This document shows, in pieces, positions 1-12,181 of a stretch of DNA of 64,000 nucleotides. Source of the DNA: Echinococcus granulosus (taxonomy: Eukaryota; Platyhelminthes; Cestoda; Cyclophyllidea; Taeniidae). Location: the NCBI RefSeq assembly GCF_000524195.1, contig NW_020170381.1:667658-731657 (forward strand). Direction: 5' to 3'. The position numbers were made by a program, and so were the translations under genes. Position 1 is the stretch's first letter. Each line of letters begins with the position of its first letter. Below the pieces are notes generated by a model. It worked only from the letters and a program-made list of their open reading frames with translations. It searched no databases and was not told the DNA's origin.

Positions 1-99
1 NNNNNNNNNNNNNNNNNNNNNNNNNNNNNNNNNNNNNNNNNNNNNNNNNNNNNNNNNNNNNNNNNNNNNNNNNNNNNNNNNNNNNNNNNNNNNNNNNNN
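1..99. other. Assembly gap (99 N)
   Basis: A run of 99 undetermined bases opens the window. Nothing can be said about it. Confidence 1.
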
Positions 100-3000
100 T
101 TGTAAAATACGGTCAAAGTGCATACTTTTTATGAATTTAGGTAGAATGATTCAATTAAATTACAATTTTTACACTTGCTTAAAATTTTTTACTAATTTGC
201 TCGCCTTTTTTAAATTCTGGGAAGTCCATTTATGACCATCGGCCACAAACCGCTTAATCCCACCAGCCCAGATGGCTCTTAAAAAACCTGACTCCTATAG
301 TGTCTCGGTAAATGTAACAGTAGAGTTTGTTTAAAGGCGAGTAGTTGTGAAATGCAACTTTCAATTAAAACCGAGTTTTTTAGATAAATTCTGGACATTT
401 GCCTTTTTATTTGAGGAGATTTTCTCCCATGTTTAATTCACTTTTTTGGATTAACTGAACTCGCTACACTTGTTTACTCGTCAGCGATTGTAGCATTTTA
501 GGGTGATTGAATGGTAAAAGAACTTCACAGGCGTCTGAGAGTATAGTTTTAAGCAAGCAATTCTTTGTGGTGTTATGACATTTTTATTTATTTAATTATT
601 TATCAACTACGGCCATCTTGTCAGAATATTATTTTTGCACAGCATGCAACCAGTCTGGTTTTTCTAGACTGAAAATGGAGGCTCAATGAAACAACATCGG
701 ATCTTCTGTCAGAATCTTTGGATTTGGTATCCCAATTTAGGGGTTTTGTTTTACAATGAAACGCAACGGTAGAGTCAATATATGTAGTGGTAAAATCGTA
801 GTTAAATTAACTCGGTCAGCTGCATTTGTAAAATGCGTTTATTCTCTTGGTGACCTACGAAAGATTCCGTTAATGAGTTGGCATTATTATGTTGTTGAAA
901 AAAAGTACTGCGAAAGCTCTTATGATTTGTATGTATTAGGCAATGTTACCTGAATCTGTATAATTACTTCCATGGGCCAGGCATCATGTGAGCGTGATCA
1001 TCTTCAGCTATTTCCATGGAGACAAGTGAACGTGTGTGACTTCCATGAATGGCACTATTACTTTTGTCATTCAATAAAGGGGAAATCTGTCACAGATGTA
1101 ATACCCATTTTCTCATTCCAAAGAGTTTCTCGTCTACTAACAAACAAATAGTAGGGTACTCTCAGGTCCCTGTATTGTTCATTCACCAAATAAATGCCAC
1201 GCCAAGCAAATTCCTTTTTGACTAAAAATATGCTTTAAGATGCATGCATGTCATTTTAAATCACTAGTGCGGACATTTTGGCAGGAACACAAATTGATTG
1301 TGAATTAAAATTGAGTTTAACAGCATTTTTACTAATCCTTTCATTTAGAAGAGTCCTAGTTTTACGTGAGACCATGACAAAATTAGTTTACTTCACATAA
1401 GTTCTGAAAACTTAGCTAGGAGAGGCATTGTAGTAGTTCCCTTTGAGGCTGAAAGGAGGGTTTTGTATTTTTGAAGCTACTCGTAGGTACATGAAAATTC
1501 ACAATTTAGTTAAATAGGCATACTTTACGCGGGAGATGTAAACAGCATTTGGCGCAGACTTGTTAGGCTCCACTTTTCTCGAATGCAAAGATACTTGCCA
1601 GCTGAATTTCAACATTTTCTAGTCAGAAGATAAGACCCGTATGTTCGTAAAGAGAAATTAGGTCCGTTTCAACCTACCTCTACAAAATGTTTAACAACAT
1701 TCTGCATTACCAGTATGCCAATATGGAATTTGAAAATGGCTTTTAACCTCATGGTCTTGGTCAACTGCACGTCGCTTCTGCCACAAGTGCCAGTCAAAGC
1801 GGAATTTGGTAGTCCTAATATCGACCAGTGAGCCGTGAGTGACCCTGTTTGTTCCCACATTCGGTCACGGAAACATTGTTTTGCAACTGAATTGACCTGA
1901 GACAACCATTGCCAGTCCCCACACAGCTGACTCAGCTGGGTGGGGACTCAGGGGAGCGTGCGCGTAGACGTGATTGCGGTCAACCAGTCGCGACATGCGG
2001 ATCTGCGCCACACTCACCGTCAGGTATCGAGACCTCGCGTACGCGTTACCTCCGGCTCACTGGAGGAGCGGTGAGGGCATGCAACAAGCCTCGCGTTCTT
2101 CTTCGGCTTAAATGCAGTCATATTCCAATTTACATGCCCGGATTTGAGTATTCGTTCGTTCGTTCTTCCGATCAAAAACATTAATCTCATGTACACCAGG
2201 AGACATTTTCCATCACAAGTTCACAGCTAGTTCACTTTTGTGTTGTCTGTGCTTAGTGTTTCCAAAAGAAGGCATTTTCACACATTCAGGATAGTCAGAT
2301 TAAGGTGTTCGAGTAGCTGGGAAAAACATACACCACCGATTCGCTCATCAAATCTAGCAGGTGGAATGCTGCCTTACTTCCACTATAAGATAAAAAAATC
2401 CGGATAAACATATTGCTAAAAATATTCCTGATGTCACAGCTTGCATAAAGATAGCACACCATCTTCAGGTCCCTTTCCTGCTGGCAGCATATTTATCTAA
2501 GTGCTTAAATTCGCATCGTCACTAGGTTTTGTTCTGATTGACATAAACCCCTACCACATGGGTGAAAAATAAGCGTAGTATAAAAAATAATATAGGGTGA
2601 GGAAAAGTAGGGATACGAAAATTCCTCATAAATCCCTAGTTTGTTGAAGGTATTGCGCCACATTGCAGCATTGTGGCTTTCAAATCGCCTTGCCGTTGAC
2701 AAGCATTGAAATGAACTTACGTGAACGAGAATGGATGTCTTACTCTTTCTCTTTATTTAAGATTAAGACCTTGCCCAGATACAAACTAGTTTGTTACCAG
2801 TGCACATTGGTGCTTTAAAGTAGACTCGTCAAGCCTTGCAACAGAATCCCACCAATAGTCACGCCAGTGTTGGGGGGTGGAGTGACTTTGCTGGGGTTGG
2901 TAAGCCACTATAATAAGTTGGTTGTTTGCTTAACTCTCGCTTTTGATAAAGGTACCACTTTGGGTCTCCGCCGATGTGCCTTCGTTGCGTGGGCTGGTCT

Positions 3001-4527
3001 TTGGCCTGTGCCAGTAGCCCCGAGCCCTACTGCATGTCAAATGTGCATATTCTGCCCGAGTAATGTCTTCCTACGTCTTCAGGGAAATCATGGGGCGCTA
3101 TACCACTACGTCTAAAATCAGTCAACACAGTATTAAACAATAAGTAGTTCTATGCAGAATCAGTTAGTGCAAAAAGTAGAGAAATATGTGACAACCAATC
3201 GTCACACTTTCAAAGACAATCACCTTCCGTATCTGAGCTCCTAAGTCCTTTCAGGACCAAAATGTTTGCAACCTGAGCGCTCCGCGTGTTTAATTAGATT
3301 GCCCAGCCCGACGCCTACGAAAATGCGTTGCAATGAGAAGGCCAAGTATTTCATTTAAAATCCCATAAAACCGTCGTTTGTTTATGCCAACGTCCCCGCG
3401 CGTGATATACAGGAACGCATTCGCAGCTTCAAAACGCCACATTACACACATGCCGAAGAGCTCCTATATCGACGTAGCATCGCAACAAGTGGGTTAAGCA
3501 TAACATTTACTTACCCCCTCCACGACCATTCAGATGGCACAACTAGGTGGCCCAAAATTTATCGAACACGAACTATTCGGTGCAAATGGACCACGCTTAT
3601 GTTTATTGCGTAAGCAGGTTGAATTGATGTAGGGTTAAATGAAACGTACGTTTCAGAACAAAAGGTCACTTTCTCATTCATTAGACAATTCTAGTCCCTG
3701 CTGACGTGCAACCCATGCCCTTGTCAACATTTGCTCAAGTGTCAGAGAGCAGACCCTCGTTAACCAATTTATCGGAAACCGTGAATTTCCACCTAACTTG
3801 GGCTTATTATTCTAAGATTAATGATTGGAAAACTCCACCCTCTGAACCTTCCAACGTTCTAAGCCCCGACCACAAGCACACCATGCATCAATATGAAGGC
3901 ATAGCATTTCTATAGTGCAGATCGGAGGGACATAATGTTGACAGTTGAGGATTAAATCGAATAAGATAATCGATGTGAATTTGAGTGGACACACCTACAA
4001 CACCGCGCCAACAAACGGCTGCACAAGCTGGCATACGCAGCGACCGCCTTAGTCGACACCAAAAATCTGCAATTCCAGTAGCCCTACCCAAAGGCTACGA
4101 AGCCACTCAAAGATCAAGTGCAGGAGTGGAACCCGGCGAATGAATCTCGACTTGCGCAAACCCATGCACAGCGGCCCCTCCACCGTCAGCAGACATCCGA
4201 GCTAGACTTTATCTCGCGGAACTCCATAGCACACCTTCGAGAACAGATCAAAGGATAAGTCCAAGCGAGCCCTCCACCTCACTCTTATAAGGGAAACCAC
4301 AGTACCGACTAGGGCCTGAAAGGCTGAGTGACCCCAAGAGGGTGCCACGCCAGCGGAAAGATTGCCCTCAAAACGTTTCTTCACTAACCTCAAGTTGAAG
4401 GATACCTGGATGCAGAGACCCATTAAACGACAGTATGTATCTTACAAAATGAGACGATACAAAAGTGGGAAATGCATCACCGTTTATAAATAGGGCATAT
4501 ACAACTGCGAATGACAGACCAATTTAT
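100..4527. other. Intergenic region, no supported gene
   Basis: I see only short, low-complexity or repeat-derived open frames here, none with a recognisable domain or a consistent set of splice sites. A copy of the dispersed repeat family lies at about 2909-3104. From about 3480 to 4480 the plus strand becomes clearly richer in C and A. This is the region directly downstream of the first minus-strand hnRNP gene, so it may be its 3' flank or read-through transcript. Confidence 0.6.
2909..3104 (+). repeat. Dispersed ~200-bp repeat, copy 1 (diverged)
   Basis: Visible similarity to the copies near 12.2 and 15.3 kb. The shared landmarks, in order, are a GTGGGCTGG block, a CATATTCTGCCCGAGTA-like block, a TCTTC..CGTCTTCAGGGA block and a GGGGCGCTA end. 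No intact protein, terminal repeat or target-site duplication was recognised. It is more diverged than copies 2 and 3. The open frame 2867-3115 is a by-product of the repeat, not a gene. Confidence 0.6.
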
Positions 4528-4528
4528 T
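4523..4528 (-). promoter_or_regulatory. Possible poly(A) signal overlapping the hnRNP stop codon
   Basis: The minus strand reads TAAATAAA at the end of the open frame, so an AATAAA hexamer starts inside the stop codon. If used, the 3' UTR would be only a few tens of bases. I saw no other close AATAAA, but many flatworm genes use variant signals, so its use is uncertain. Confidence 0.3.
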
Positions 4529-5464
4529 TAACGCTGCTGTCCCCAAGAATTTGGACCTCCGTATGGTGCTGGTCTAGAATACTGAGGACCTCCGCGCATG
4601 GGACCGCCGCCATAGGGCTGCTGGCTATAAGATCCAAATGAATCAGCAGACTGGTAGTCCCAAGATTGTTGGTAGTTATCATATCCATAGCCATTGCCTG
4701 CGAAAGATCGGAGATTAATCTAGCAGACTAGCTTACCATATTGATCATTACCGTAACCATAACTAGAGCCATACCCACCCTGGTTATAGACATGATTCCA
4801 ACCCTGTTGACGGTAATCAGGAGGGCCTATGATTTAAGCAAGCTTAGATTATATGCATACCCTGATTCCAAAAGTTTGGTCCTTGACGTGGCGGGCGCGA
4901 TCTAAGCCTGCCCATCTCCTCCTTACTGAGGGCTTTGCGTACATCGATTTTATGATCTTTAATGGTATGCGGACGGCCAAGAATAACCTTATCGACTGCA
5001 TCAGTATCGTCAAATGTAACAAAACCAAAGCCACGAGACTCATTAGTATCTTTTGCCACAACAACGGAAGCCTCGACAATCGTGCCAAAGGTAGAGAAAT
5101 ACTCATTTAAATCTTCGCTGGTAATATCCTTCTTAAGAGCCCCAACAAAAATCTTCTTCACCGCAGCATGTACTTCCGGGCTACTTTCCTCACGTGGCAT
5201 CGCCCGTTTAGTGTCAATTTCCTTCCCATCGAGGGTGTGTGGACGTGCGTTCTGGGCAGCATCAACGGCGGACGCATCCTTGAAAGTAATGAAACCGAAA
5301 CCCCTAGGTTTCCCAGTGTGCGAGTCCTTCATTACAACAACGTCGACGATTTCACCATATTTGGAGAAGTATTCCCTTAAAGACTTTTCCTCAGTCTTGT
5401 GATTAATACCACCAACAAATAACTTCTTGCCCTGATCCTCCTTCGCATCCCCCTGCGGCTTCAT
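4528..5464 (-). CDS. hnRNP A-type RNA-binding protein, copy 1
   Basis: Three exons (5464-4861, 4826-4737, 4697-4528) separated by 34- and 39-nt introns join in frame to 287 aa. Two RRM domains are intact. RRM1 has RNP2 LFVGGI (15-20) and RNP1 RGFGFITF (54-61). RRM2 has RNP2 IFVGAL (105-110) and RNP1 RGFGFVTF (144-151). The inter-RRM linker (KRAMPREESSPEVHAAVKKI) and the segment DVRKALSKEEM are typical of hnRNP A1/A2/A3. From about residue 202 the tail is Gly/Tyr/Asn/Gln-rich and ends with a PYGGGPMRGGPQ motif. Such proteins bind pre-mRNA and mRNA in nucleus and cytoplasm and affect splicing, export and translation. The start chosen is the first ATG before RRM1. The neighbouring gene at 6.56-7.51 kb is a paralogue with the same intron positions, so the pair arose by tandem duplication. 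Which vertebrate subtype it matches cannot be decided. Confidence 0.93.
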
Positions 5465-6563
5465 TCTCTCACGACAAATAGGAATCTCGGTGTGTCTATA
5501 TACACGAAGCTTAGTAATGACAGCATCAGCATCATCAAACAGTTAATCATTAATAGGCTAGTATGACGTTTTAAGTCCCGAATCAACCCCTGTTGTCAGG
5601 CAGCAAACTGCTGAATCAAAAAATCTTCCTTTGAAAAAATTTAATTTTAGTAATATGCAAGATTACCCCAGTGATTTAAGAAGCCTGTGTCCCGACGACC
5701 ACAAAGAATCAGATCTCACTAAGCCTTATACTTAAAACATTAAGGAAAGATCCACTGAGAGCAACGTACCCGCAACCCCCCGCATTCATGCTGGAGCCAC
5801 GCGCTTACTCCAAGACAGCTGACAAACCCAAGCCATCCCCCGAAAACCGTCTCCAAGACCCCGCCACATCAGACCGCCCCACCAACTCAACAGCTAGCCG
5901 CCACAGCAACCACGACGAACACCACACCCCACGACCCAAACAGGTGAGGACATCGGGAACCCACCCCGAACCGAGAAAGGTCAAGCCCGCCCAAGGGAGA
6001 AGTGACACTTGCCACTGTCAATAGCTTTATTAACAAAAAAAGACAAGGGAACAAAAACTGCTGAACCGTGGAACCTGCATCAACCTGCCGCTTTAGCGGC
6101 GCCCTAGACCGCACCTATCGTATGCAACATGGCAGCACAGACCTAAGCTATAAACCTACGCCATCACCGACCTGCGCTCACATACTTCACTTTCAACCGT
6201 GACCAAGCATTACCTGCAAGTTTCCAGGCAGCACCAAGACTCCCTGCTGGCATCACCGGGACCCCGACGCCCCAATATCTCAAACCTGTACAACCGAAAC
6301 AACCATTCAATAAGAGAATTCAAGTTCAATTATAATTTAACAACACTGATGAGTAAAAAACACCGTCGACATTATGCCAGAGAAGGATTAGCCTAGGCGA
6401 ACAGGCTAAGCATTACGTATAGAGGGAGCATATCAGCGAACAAGCGCCACATGCCGACTATAGCAATGATTTCGAAGTTAATATACAAGACAGCTGATGG
6501 TGAATAATAAAGTTAAGGAAATGCACTGAGACAGCTCCCTGCATTCCTACATTTAATTCAAAA
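5465..6563. other. Spacer between the two hnRNP genes, C/A-rich on the plus strand
   Basis: This holds the 5' flank of hnRNP copy 1 and the 3' flank of copy 2. Between about 5770 and 6120 the plus strand is strongly C-rich. This makes open frames on both strands (Pro/Thr/Ser-rich or Val/Leu-rich translations) that look compositional rather than coding. An AATAAA on the minus strand at 6031-6026 could end the copy 2 transcript about 530 nt after its stop. Confidence 0.6.
6026..6031 (-). promoter_or_regulatory. Candidate poly(A) signal for hnRNP copy 2
   Basis: A perfect AATAAA on the minus strand, the first one I found after the stop codon at 6566-6564. Confidence 0.35.
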
Positions 6564-7510
6564 TTATTGGCGCTGCTGCCAGCTATTTTGACCATAGGGT
6601 GCAGATCTAGGATAAGGCTGCGGACCTCCACGCATAGGACCACCACCATAGGACTGCTGGTAAGAACCGAAACCACTGTCTCCATTTGAGCTAGGTCCCC
6701 AAGATGGTAGAGGATCGCCATAACCATATCCTTGAGGATAACCTACCAGTCGTTAAATGTTTACGGTTCTTACCATAACCACCTCCATTACCGTAATTTC
6801 CATAACCTTGGTAGCCATAAGCCTGATTATACCCACTATCATAACGATGACCACTCCATGAGTTATCTATGCGACAAACAGACATTAAAGCTGAAAAGCT
6901 TACCATTGCCCCAAGATTGACGAGGATCAGGACGAGGAGGACGAGCGCGAATGCGATTCATCTCGTCTTTGCTCAATGCTTTGCGAACGTCAATCTTATT
7001 TTCATTGATGCTGTGCGGCTTGGAGAGAATAACTTTATCTACTGCGTCTGTGTCATCAAAAGTGACAAAAGCGAATCCACGAGACTCATTTCTGTCTTTC
7101 GACATGACCACAGAAGCATCCACCACTGTTCCAAATTGCGAAAAATACTGCGACAGGTCCTCGTTCGTCACATCTTTTTTTAACGCCCCAACAAAAATCT
7201 TCTTTACGGCAGCGTGAACCTCAGGACTCGTTTCTTCGCGGGGCATGGCTCGCTTTGAATCAATAGTCTTCCCATCAATGGTATGTGGGCGAGCAGCTTG
7301 TGCTGCATCCACTGAAGAGGATTCAGCAAATGTAACAAACCCAAAACCGCGAGATTTGCCAGTTCTTTGATCTTTCATAACCACAACATCGGTAATTTCG
7401 CCCCATTGAGAGTAAAACTCGCGCAACTGACCTTCGGTCGTAGAATGGTGTAATCCACCGACAAACAGCTTTTTATCCTGATCAGCCTTAATATCACTAG
7501 CTGAACGCAT
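6564..7510 (-). CDS. hnRNP A-type RNA-binding protein, copy 2
   Basis: Three exons (7510-6904, 6866-6774, 6742-6564) with introns of 37 and only 31 nt join in frame to 292 aa. RRM1 carries RNP2 LFVGGL (15-20) and RNP1 RGFGFVTF (54-61). RRM2 carries IFVGAL (105-110) and RGFAFVTF (144-151). The linker KRAMPREETSPEVHAAVKKI is nearly identical to that of copy 1, and both introns interrupt the reading frame in the same phase and nearly the same place. The Gly/Tyr/Asn-rich tail (from about residue 203) ends with the same YGGGPMRGGPQ motif as copy 1. The role is expected to be binding and regulating pre-mRNA or mRNA. The Gly-rich tail is of the type that supports RNP granule assembly. The two copies differ most in the tail and in RRM1 helix 1 (HHSTTEGQLREFYSQWGEIT here), which suggests an old duplication with both copies kept functional. 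Confidence 0.93.
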
Positions 7511-9992
7511 TTTGAAGACCGTCTAGAATGATCAACGGAATAACGAACAACAAACCTGACGGGAGTAGAACGCAAAATGGCAGTCCAATGAAACCCTGAG
7601 GCATCTATTAAAACAAAAGCCCATAGAACAAATAACACGCTGATCCTTTTTTGTTGATTTTTGCACATCTTTGTAGCTGCAGCTGTGCCTAATTTTTTTT
7701 TTGCCTTGCAGCAGTTAATAAATTTCAGGTGTTTGCATGTTGAGCTAAAAGGTTCACTAAAGTTTCGACTACGTATCTAATTGTAAGAAAGACTGGTATG
7801 CAATCTATGCTGAGTCCTAGTATTTTCAGATGACAAGTGGGTTTTTTTAAATTGGAATAAAGGAGTTTTTTCGGCCATCACTAATCTCCAAAGAGAAGAT
7901 GAATGTTAAATTTCTGGTGAGAAAGACAAAACAGGATCCACTTTTTATCAGGCAATGTTCTATTTTGAGTTTCTGATAGGCACCTAAATTCAAGCTCCTG
8001 TTTATTCTGGTCAGAGCATTTCATTTTTTTGCCATTTTTTGCCCTTTTATATTACTAACCTAGTCCCCCCAACATTTGTAGTCTGAATTAAGGTATTCTT
8101 TGAGTAATGCTGCTTCCAAAAAAATGGTGTAGCTGTAAATTTCTCTTAATTGTAATTGAGCATACCCGCCTCTGAAAAATGCTTCTGCCAGTGCAGAATT
8201 ATTTCCGGTAGTTTTACTTAGAGGATAAAATTTTCAAGGTGTTTGATATCAATGCACATGTGACTCTCCGAGGCTTTTTCATAGTCGGGTAAAGATTTAT
8301 TGTTAACGCAAAGTAAGACTGGGAGGCTATAGGATCAGATGGAGGATCATGCTCCTGAGCGGAGTCCGTGTGTATACGTACACGCCTAAATGTAATGCAA
8401 AGCTTTTCTCGGATCAGGTGGTTAACGACTACAGGATAAGTAAGGCACATTAAAATTAAGTCAATGCAAATCCTCATATTGAGCAAGATGAGGGCTATCA
8501 CCGGTTTTAAAATCAAAAATAACCTTTCGTTACCTATTTAGGTACTACTAGCAGCAAGCAATTGGAGTGATGTACGATCCTCTTGTCCACTTGTCATTTT
8601 CCCCACCTAGCATTCAGTACAGACGTCACGTACAACCGACGGTCATTGCATAGATTCAGATAGCATCTTGAAAAGTGAAGACAAAAATAACTGTCATTGG
8701 CAATCGTGGTCATCCCTGATAGTGCCAGAAACATACGAATAATTGCTCAATTGAACCAATATATTACCTTAGATATAGGCAGAATACATTGAATAGCAAA
8801 TTACTAGAACCGCATCCACGATCAAGCAAAGGTCCCACCTTCGCCGATAATTTAAGAGGATGAGAGCGTTATTGGTATCATAACTTTTGACAACGCAATT
8901 GCTGATCCGTTGGAGGTGCATGCTGGGCCAATTCATCTGTTCCTCAAGTAACTCTCTTCAGCGAAATAAGCATAATTAACCGTACCATGCAATTCCCTTT
9001 AAAAGGTGACAAATTACTCAATAAATCTTGTTGGAAACGGTAAAACATACCACAACATGCTATTTTTAAAAAAGATACTGTTCGCAACTGCCCCTCATTT
9101 TGGCGAATGAAAAGCACCAATTGTTCTAAGTTAGGAATAAAGACTGATACCCACGGAGAGTGGCCTAAGGAATGGATTGAGACACAGAATTTTGAATAAA
9201 GTTTCTGCACAATAAAGGATTTAAAAGGAAGGCAAAGAGACAGTCCCAACGAAGTGTACGTAAACTCTTTTTGACTATTTTTAGGCCAGGCAAGTGCTGC
9301 ATAGGGCGCTGCCGTTTGGTCATCCACGATCACTCACAAACTGAAAGTGCAATGGCCCACGTACTGTATATCATAAGTAGGTTTTTTATTTTAGGGCGGA
9401 GATTTGAGTTATTAGTTGCAGGTTTACGAATCCCAGACCACAAATGAAAACATTTCGATAGCAGAACCAGGGATTTTGTCTGACTAGAGGAATGCCGTAG
9501 GTTTGTTGAAGGCAAAAAGGGAATCGATGGCAAGCTGGCGCTGAAAAATTTGTTGCTCGAATCTACCCCTACCTCATGAAAGGGGGGTGGAGATCTTGAA
9601 AAAGTCAGCCGACCCGAAGACGAAGGGGAATCGCACCACGCAGCCAATGTAGAACACGTTGTCACAGCTTACATCGAATGGTAAAAATGGATCCTAAAAA
9701 AACTGTATTTCCCGAAGTTGCTCGACATTATTTAACTGTTCCTCAATATTGTAAATTTTTTGCGCTTTTCACCAACTAGGCGTAGTAAAATAGCTGACAA
9801 TATGGCCATATATTGGTCTTAAGTGTTACTGTATACACAACTTCAGCATCCGTAGAATGGGTGAAACCAATGAAAGCGGGGGTTTTAAGTTTCAACGGGT
9901 TTACAGGGAATACCATAGTTACCCGGCGGATATTACGTGACGTTTCAAAAACAGCTTGATATACACAAGAAAAGTCGGATACACATCGAAAG
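7511..9992. other. Intergenic region with weak open frames only
   Basis: Upstream flank of hnRNP copy 2 and downstream flank of the MEMO1-like gene. Minus-strand open frames at 8944-9333 and 9330-9665 are over 100 codons. Their translations are Ser/Leu-rich without a recognisable domain, they overlap each other, and I could not link them by splice sites, so I do not call genes. The rest is A+T-rich with homopolymer T runs near 7690. Confidence 0.5.
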
Positions 9993-9998
9993 TTTATT
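9993..9998 (-). promoter_or_regulatory. Candidate poly(A) signal for the MEMO1-like gene
   Basis: AATAAA on the minus strand 57 nt after the end of the stop codon at 10055. Confidence 0.5.
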
Positions 9999-10054
9999 TC
10001 AGTAAATGAAAAAAATAAAGCACTTATAAAAAAATGTTTACATAAATCCAACTC

Positions 10055-11678
10055 TTATGGACACGACTTATCCATTTCACCACAAGGATTTGGAGGACCA
10101 GTCCAACACTTTTTGAAATACCTTCTAAACGAAGCCGAAACAAATGATATCGAACTTCTATCCTTGGTCAAATCTGGTAATGACCAGGCGAGTCCATGCA
10201 CCTTAAGTTCTCCCACCTCTTGATAAGCTTTAAAGAATTCTGCGTCAGGCAATTTTCTGCATCGATATTCCTCTTCATTAAGCAGAGTTTGAGCCAACTT
10301 CAAAAAGATTCCCCAAACGGGAAAGTCAGGAAGAGGTGTTTTTGCCAGAGATATTTGTAGATCGAATGCCTTGAAATTAAGTGTCTTTAGTGCTTCTATG
10401 GCGCAAATATCATGCTCCTTGATTGTATCAAGCACGGTTGGTTTCGATTCGTTAAGTTTATCGAAGCCGTAGATGCTTCCTAAGCAATTAACGTTAGAAA
10501 AGAGTTTCACCTTACCCCAATGTGTGAGGCTAAGTGAAAAAATGAATAAATTGGTCTTATCTTTGAAGTACGGCATTAGTTTCATGGCAAACCAACTAAT
10601 ATTCTTGAATTCGATGAGACCAACGTAAATGGGAATAATAGTAAAATTTTCTTTATGACTGAGAAAAAGCATAATCTTAGAGACTACCATACTCTTCCAT
10701 TATTTTCGTGATGAATGGCAACTGAATTTCAACTCCAAGATTCCTTTCATCTTCCAGACGGGAGATATACTCGCAACTTCCTGTTTTCCATATTTCATGG
10801 CTAACTTAAATAAAAAGTGCAAGAAGATGTATAAGTATCGATAGCCAAATACATGAGTAGAGAAACAACAAAATACGAATCAATTTGGACAGATTTGTCT
10901 GACTTTATTGGACTCTAAATACTTTAAACTTAAAAAGAGACACACTCATTTACGACATCGGATCTTTAGGCACATTTTAAATCTTACAGAGATAAATATG
11001 ATACATAAACGGCAAAATACCAAATATCAAAGTGAATTTCCACGATGAAATGAACCGAGTAATTAGCCCAGCACAGACATTAAAGAAATTCAAGTGGCAT
11101 ATGCATATCATCCTTACTAAATGTCAAGGTTTCACGCTGCCTTACCACCCATTCCTATGAAACGAAGAACCCATAAAAACCACAATACGCTGCTTGTGTT
11201 TTATCAACCACAATGACTCACTGTCTTTGTCTACAGGAATACTGTAGTTGGATGTCATTAAGCAATCGCAAGAGGAAAGCAGAAACCTGTTTTCTACGAG
11301 TCGTTCATGGGGTGTAATGACAAAAATTCGCTTTCTATGATACTGAGTCTTTGGAAACAAAAAAACAAACATGTTTATTGGGCAGATTTGAGCGTAGGCT
11401 TCAGCCATGATACCGCCAGTATATCGGAGCGCGTTGTTTCTAAATATAAGCTGTGATATATTGCAGGTACGGGACTATAATTGTCCTTATTTCATCAGAC
11501 GGTAGACTGGGTGCCAGTTGTAAGAGACCTGCTACTTCCAAGCATAGGTCTCGTGCTTAAAGGATAGAAATAAAGATATTTAAGAAGTACGATTCTCCTT
11601 ATACATATGAGCATCGTGAGTTAGAGCTCTTTCGCGATGACATATTGATACCAAGTCCTCGAAGCAGCGCCTGACCAT
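10055..11678 (-). CDS. MEMO1: MEMO1-like protein, diverged, key pocket residues replaced
   Basis: Six exons (11678-11591, 11555-11471, 11439-11371, 11334-11222, 10804-10693, 10658-10055) join in frame to 356 aa. Introns are 35, 31, 36, 417 and 34 nt. Similarity to the MEMO family runs the whole length. Matching blocks include THDAHMYKENP (family SHAGSWYTASGP), IRTIIVP (ARAIIAP), HEIWKTG (GELWKTG), KENFTIIPIYVG (DEFTIIPVLVG), THWG (CHWG) and DRSSISF (QDSSVSY). MEMO proteins (about 297 aa in human) fold like non-haem iron dioxygenases and act in ErbB2-linked cell motility and iron handling. Here the family APHAGY is VPNNAL, so the pocket His is Asn. SSDFCHWG is SLSLTHWG, so the Asp is lost and one His kept. 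The Cys-containing CGRHP is not recognisable. The C-terminus is about 20 residues longer. The start is the first ATG after an in-frame TAA. Reading frame and splice sites are intact, so this looks like a divergent gene rather than a dead copy. Confidence 0.82.
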
Positions 11679-12181
11679 AGCTACCGAAAAATAGTTTTAC
11701 GCGTTGCATAGTCAGCACAGAAATTGTGTGATTAAACTAATGGTTCAAGGTTAGGCCGAAAGCTGATTTACCACAAATCAAGAGATTTGGGCTACCCATC
11801 GACATCATCATTGCACTATTAGTCAATTTCAAATGTAATTTCGTTGGCAAAAAATTCAGATTTTACAGGTTCCGAACGTGCAAAACAGATTTTATTCCAA
11901 TTTTCTTAAGCGATATCTCTTACTGCATACATGGGTGGGTTTTCAAGAGGCTCCAGTGCATAAAGGCATGCATTAATAAAATGTTATAGTTACTCAGACG
12001 GCATCTCTGCGCTGTTAGTCCTCTGGAAAATTGTTTTAATTTCTACCCTTCAGACTTCTTCATGGTGCTCATGAGGAGTTTTCTACGTCACAACTAAGAT
12101 GGTAGTAGTGATTAGGTCTTTTATTTATTCGAACAATATCTTAGATCTCCACAGGCCGTACTTCCCATTTGCGGCGCATTT

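Noticed and set aside
2867..3115. 82-codon frame at 2.9 kb as a gene
   Set aside because: It lies in the dispersed repeat. Equivalent frames in other copies are not conserved as protein.
4853..5402. Plus-strand and alternative minus-strand frames over the hnRNP exon
   Set aside because: Shadows of the real coding frame, which carries intact RNP motifs.
5788..6114. Pro/Thr-rich open frame on plus and Val/Leu-rich frame on minus
   Set aside because: Both result from the extreme C-rich composition of the plus strand. There is no homology and no splice signals.
8944..9665. Two overlapping minus-strand open frames above 100 codons
   Set aside because: The translations are low in protein-like character, overlap in different frames, and have no splice links or recognisable domains.
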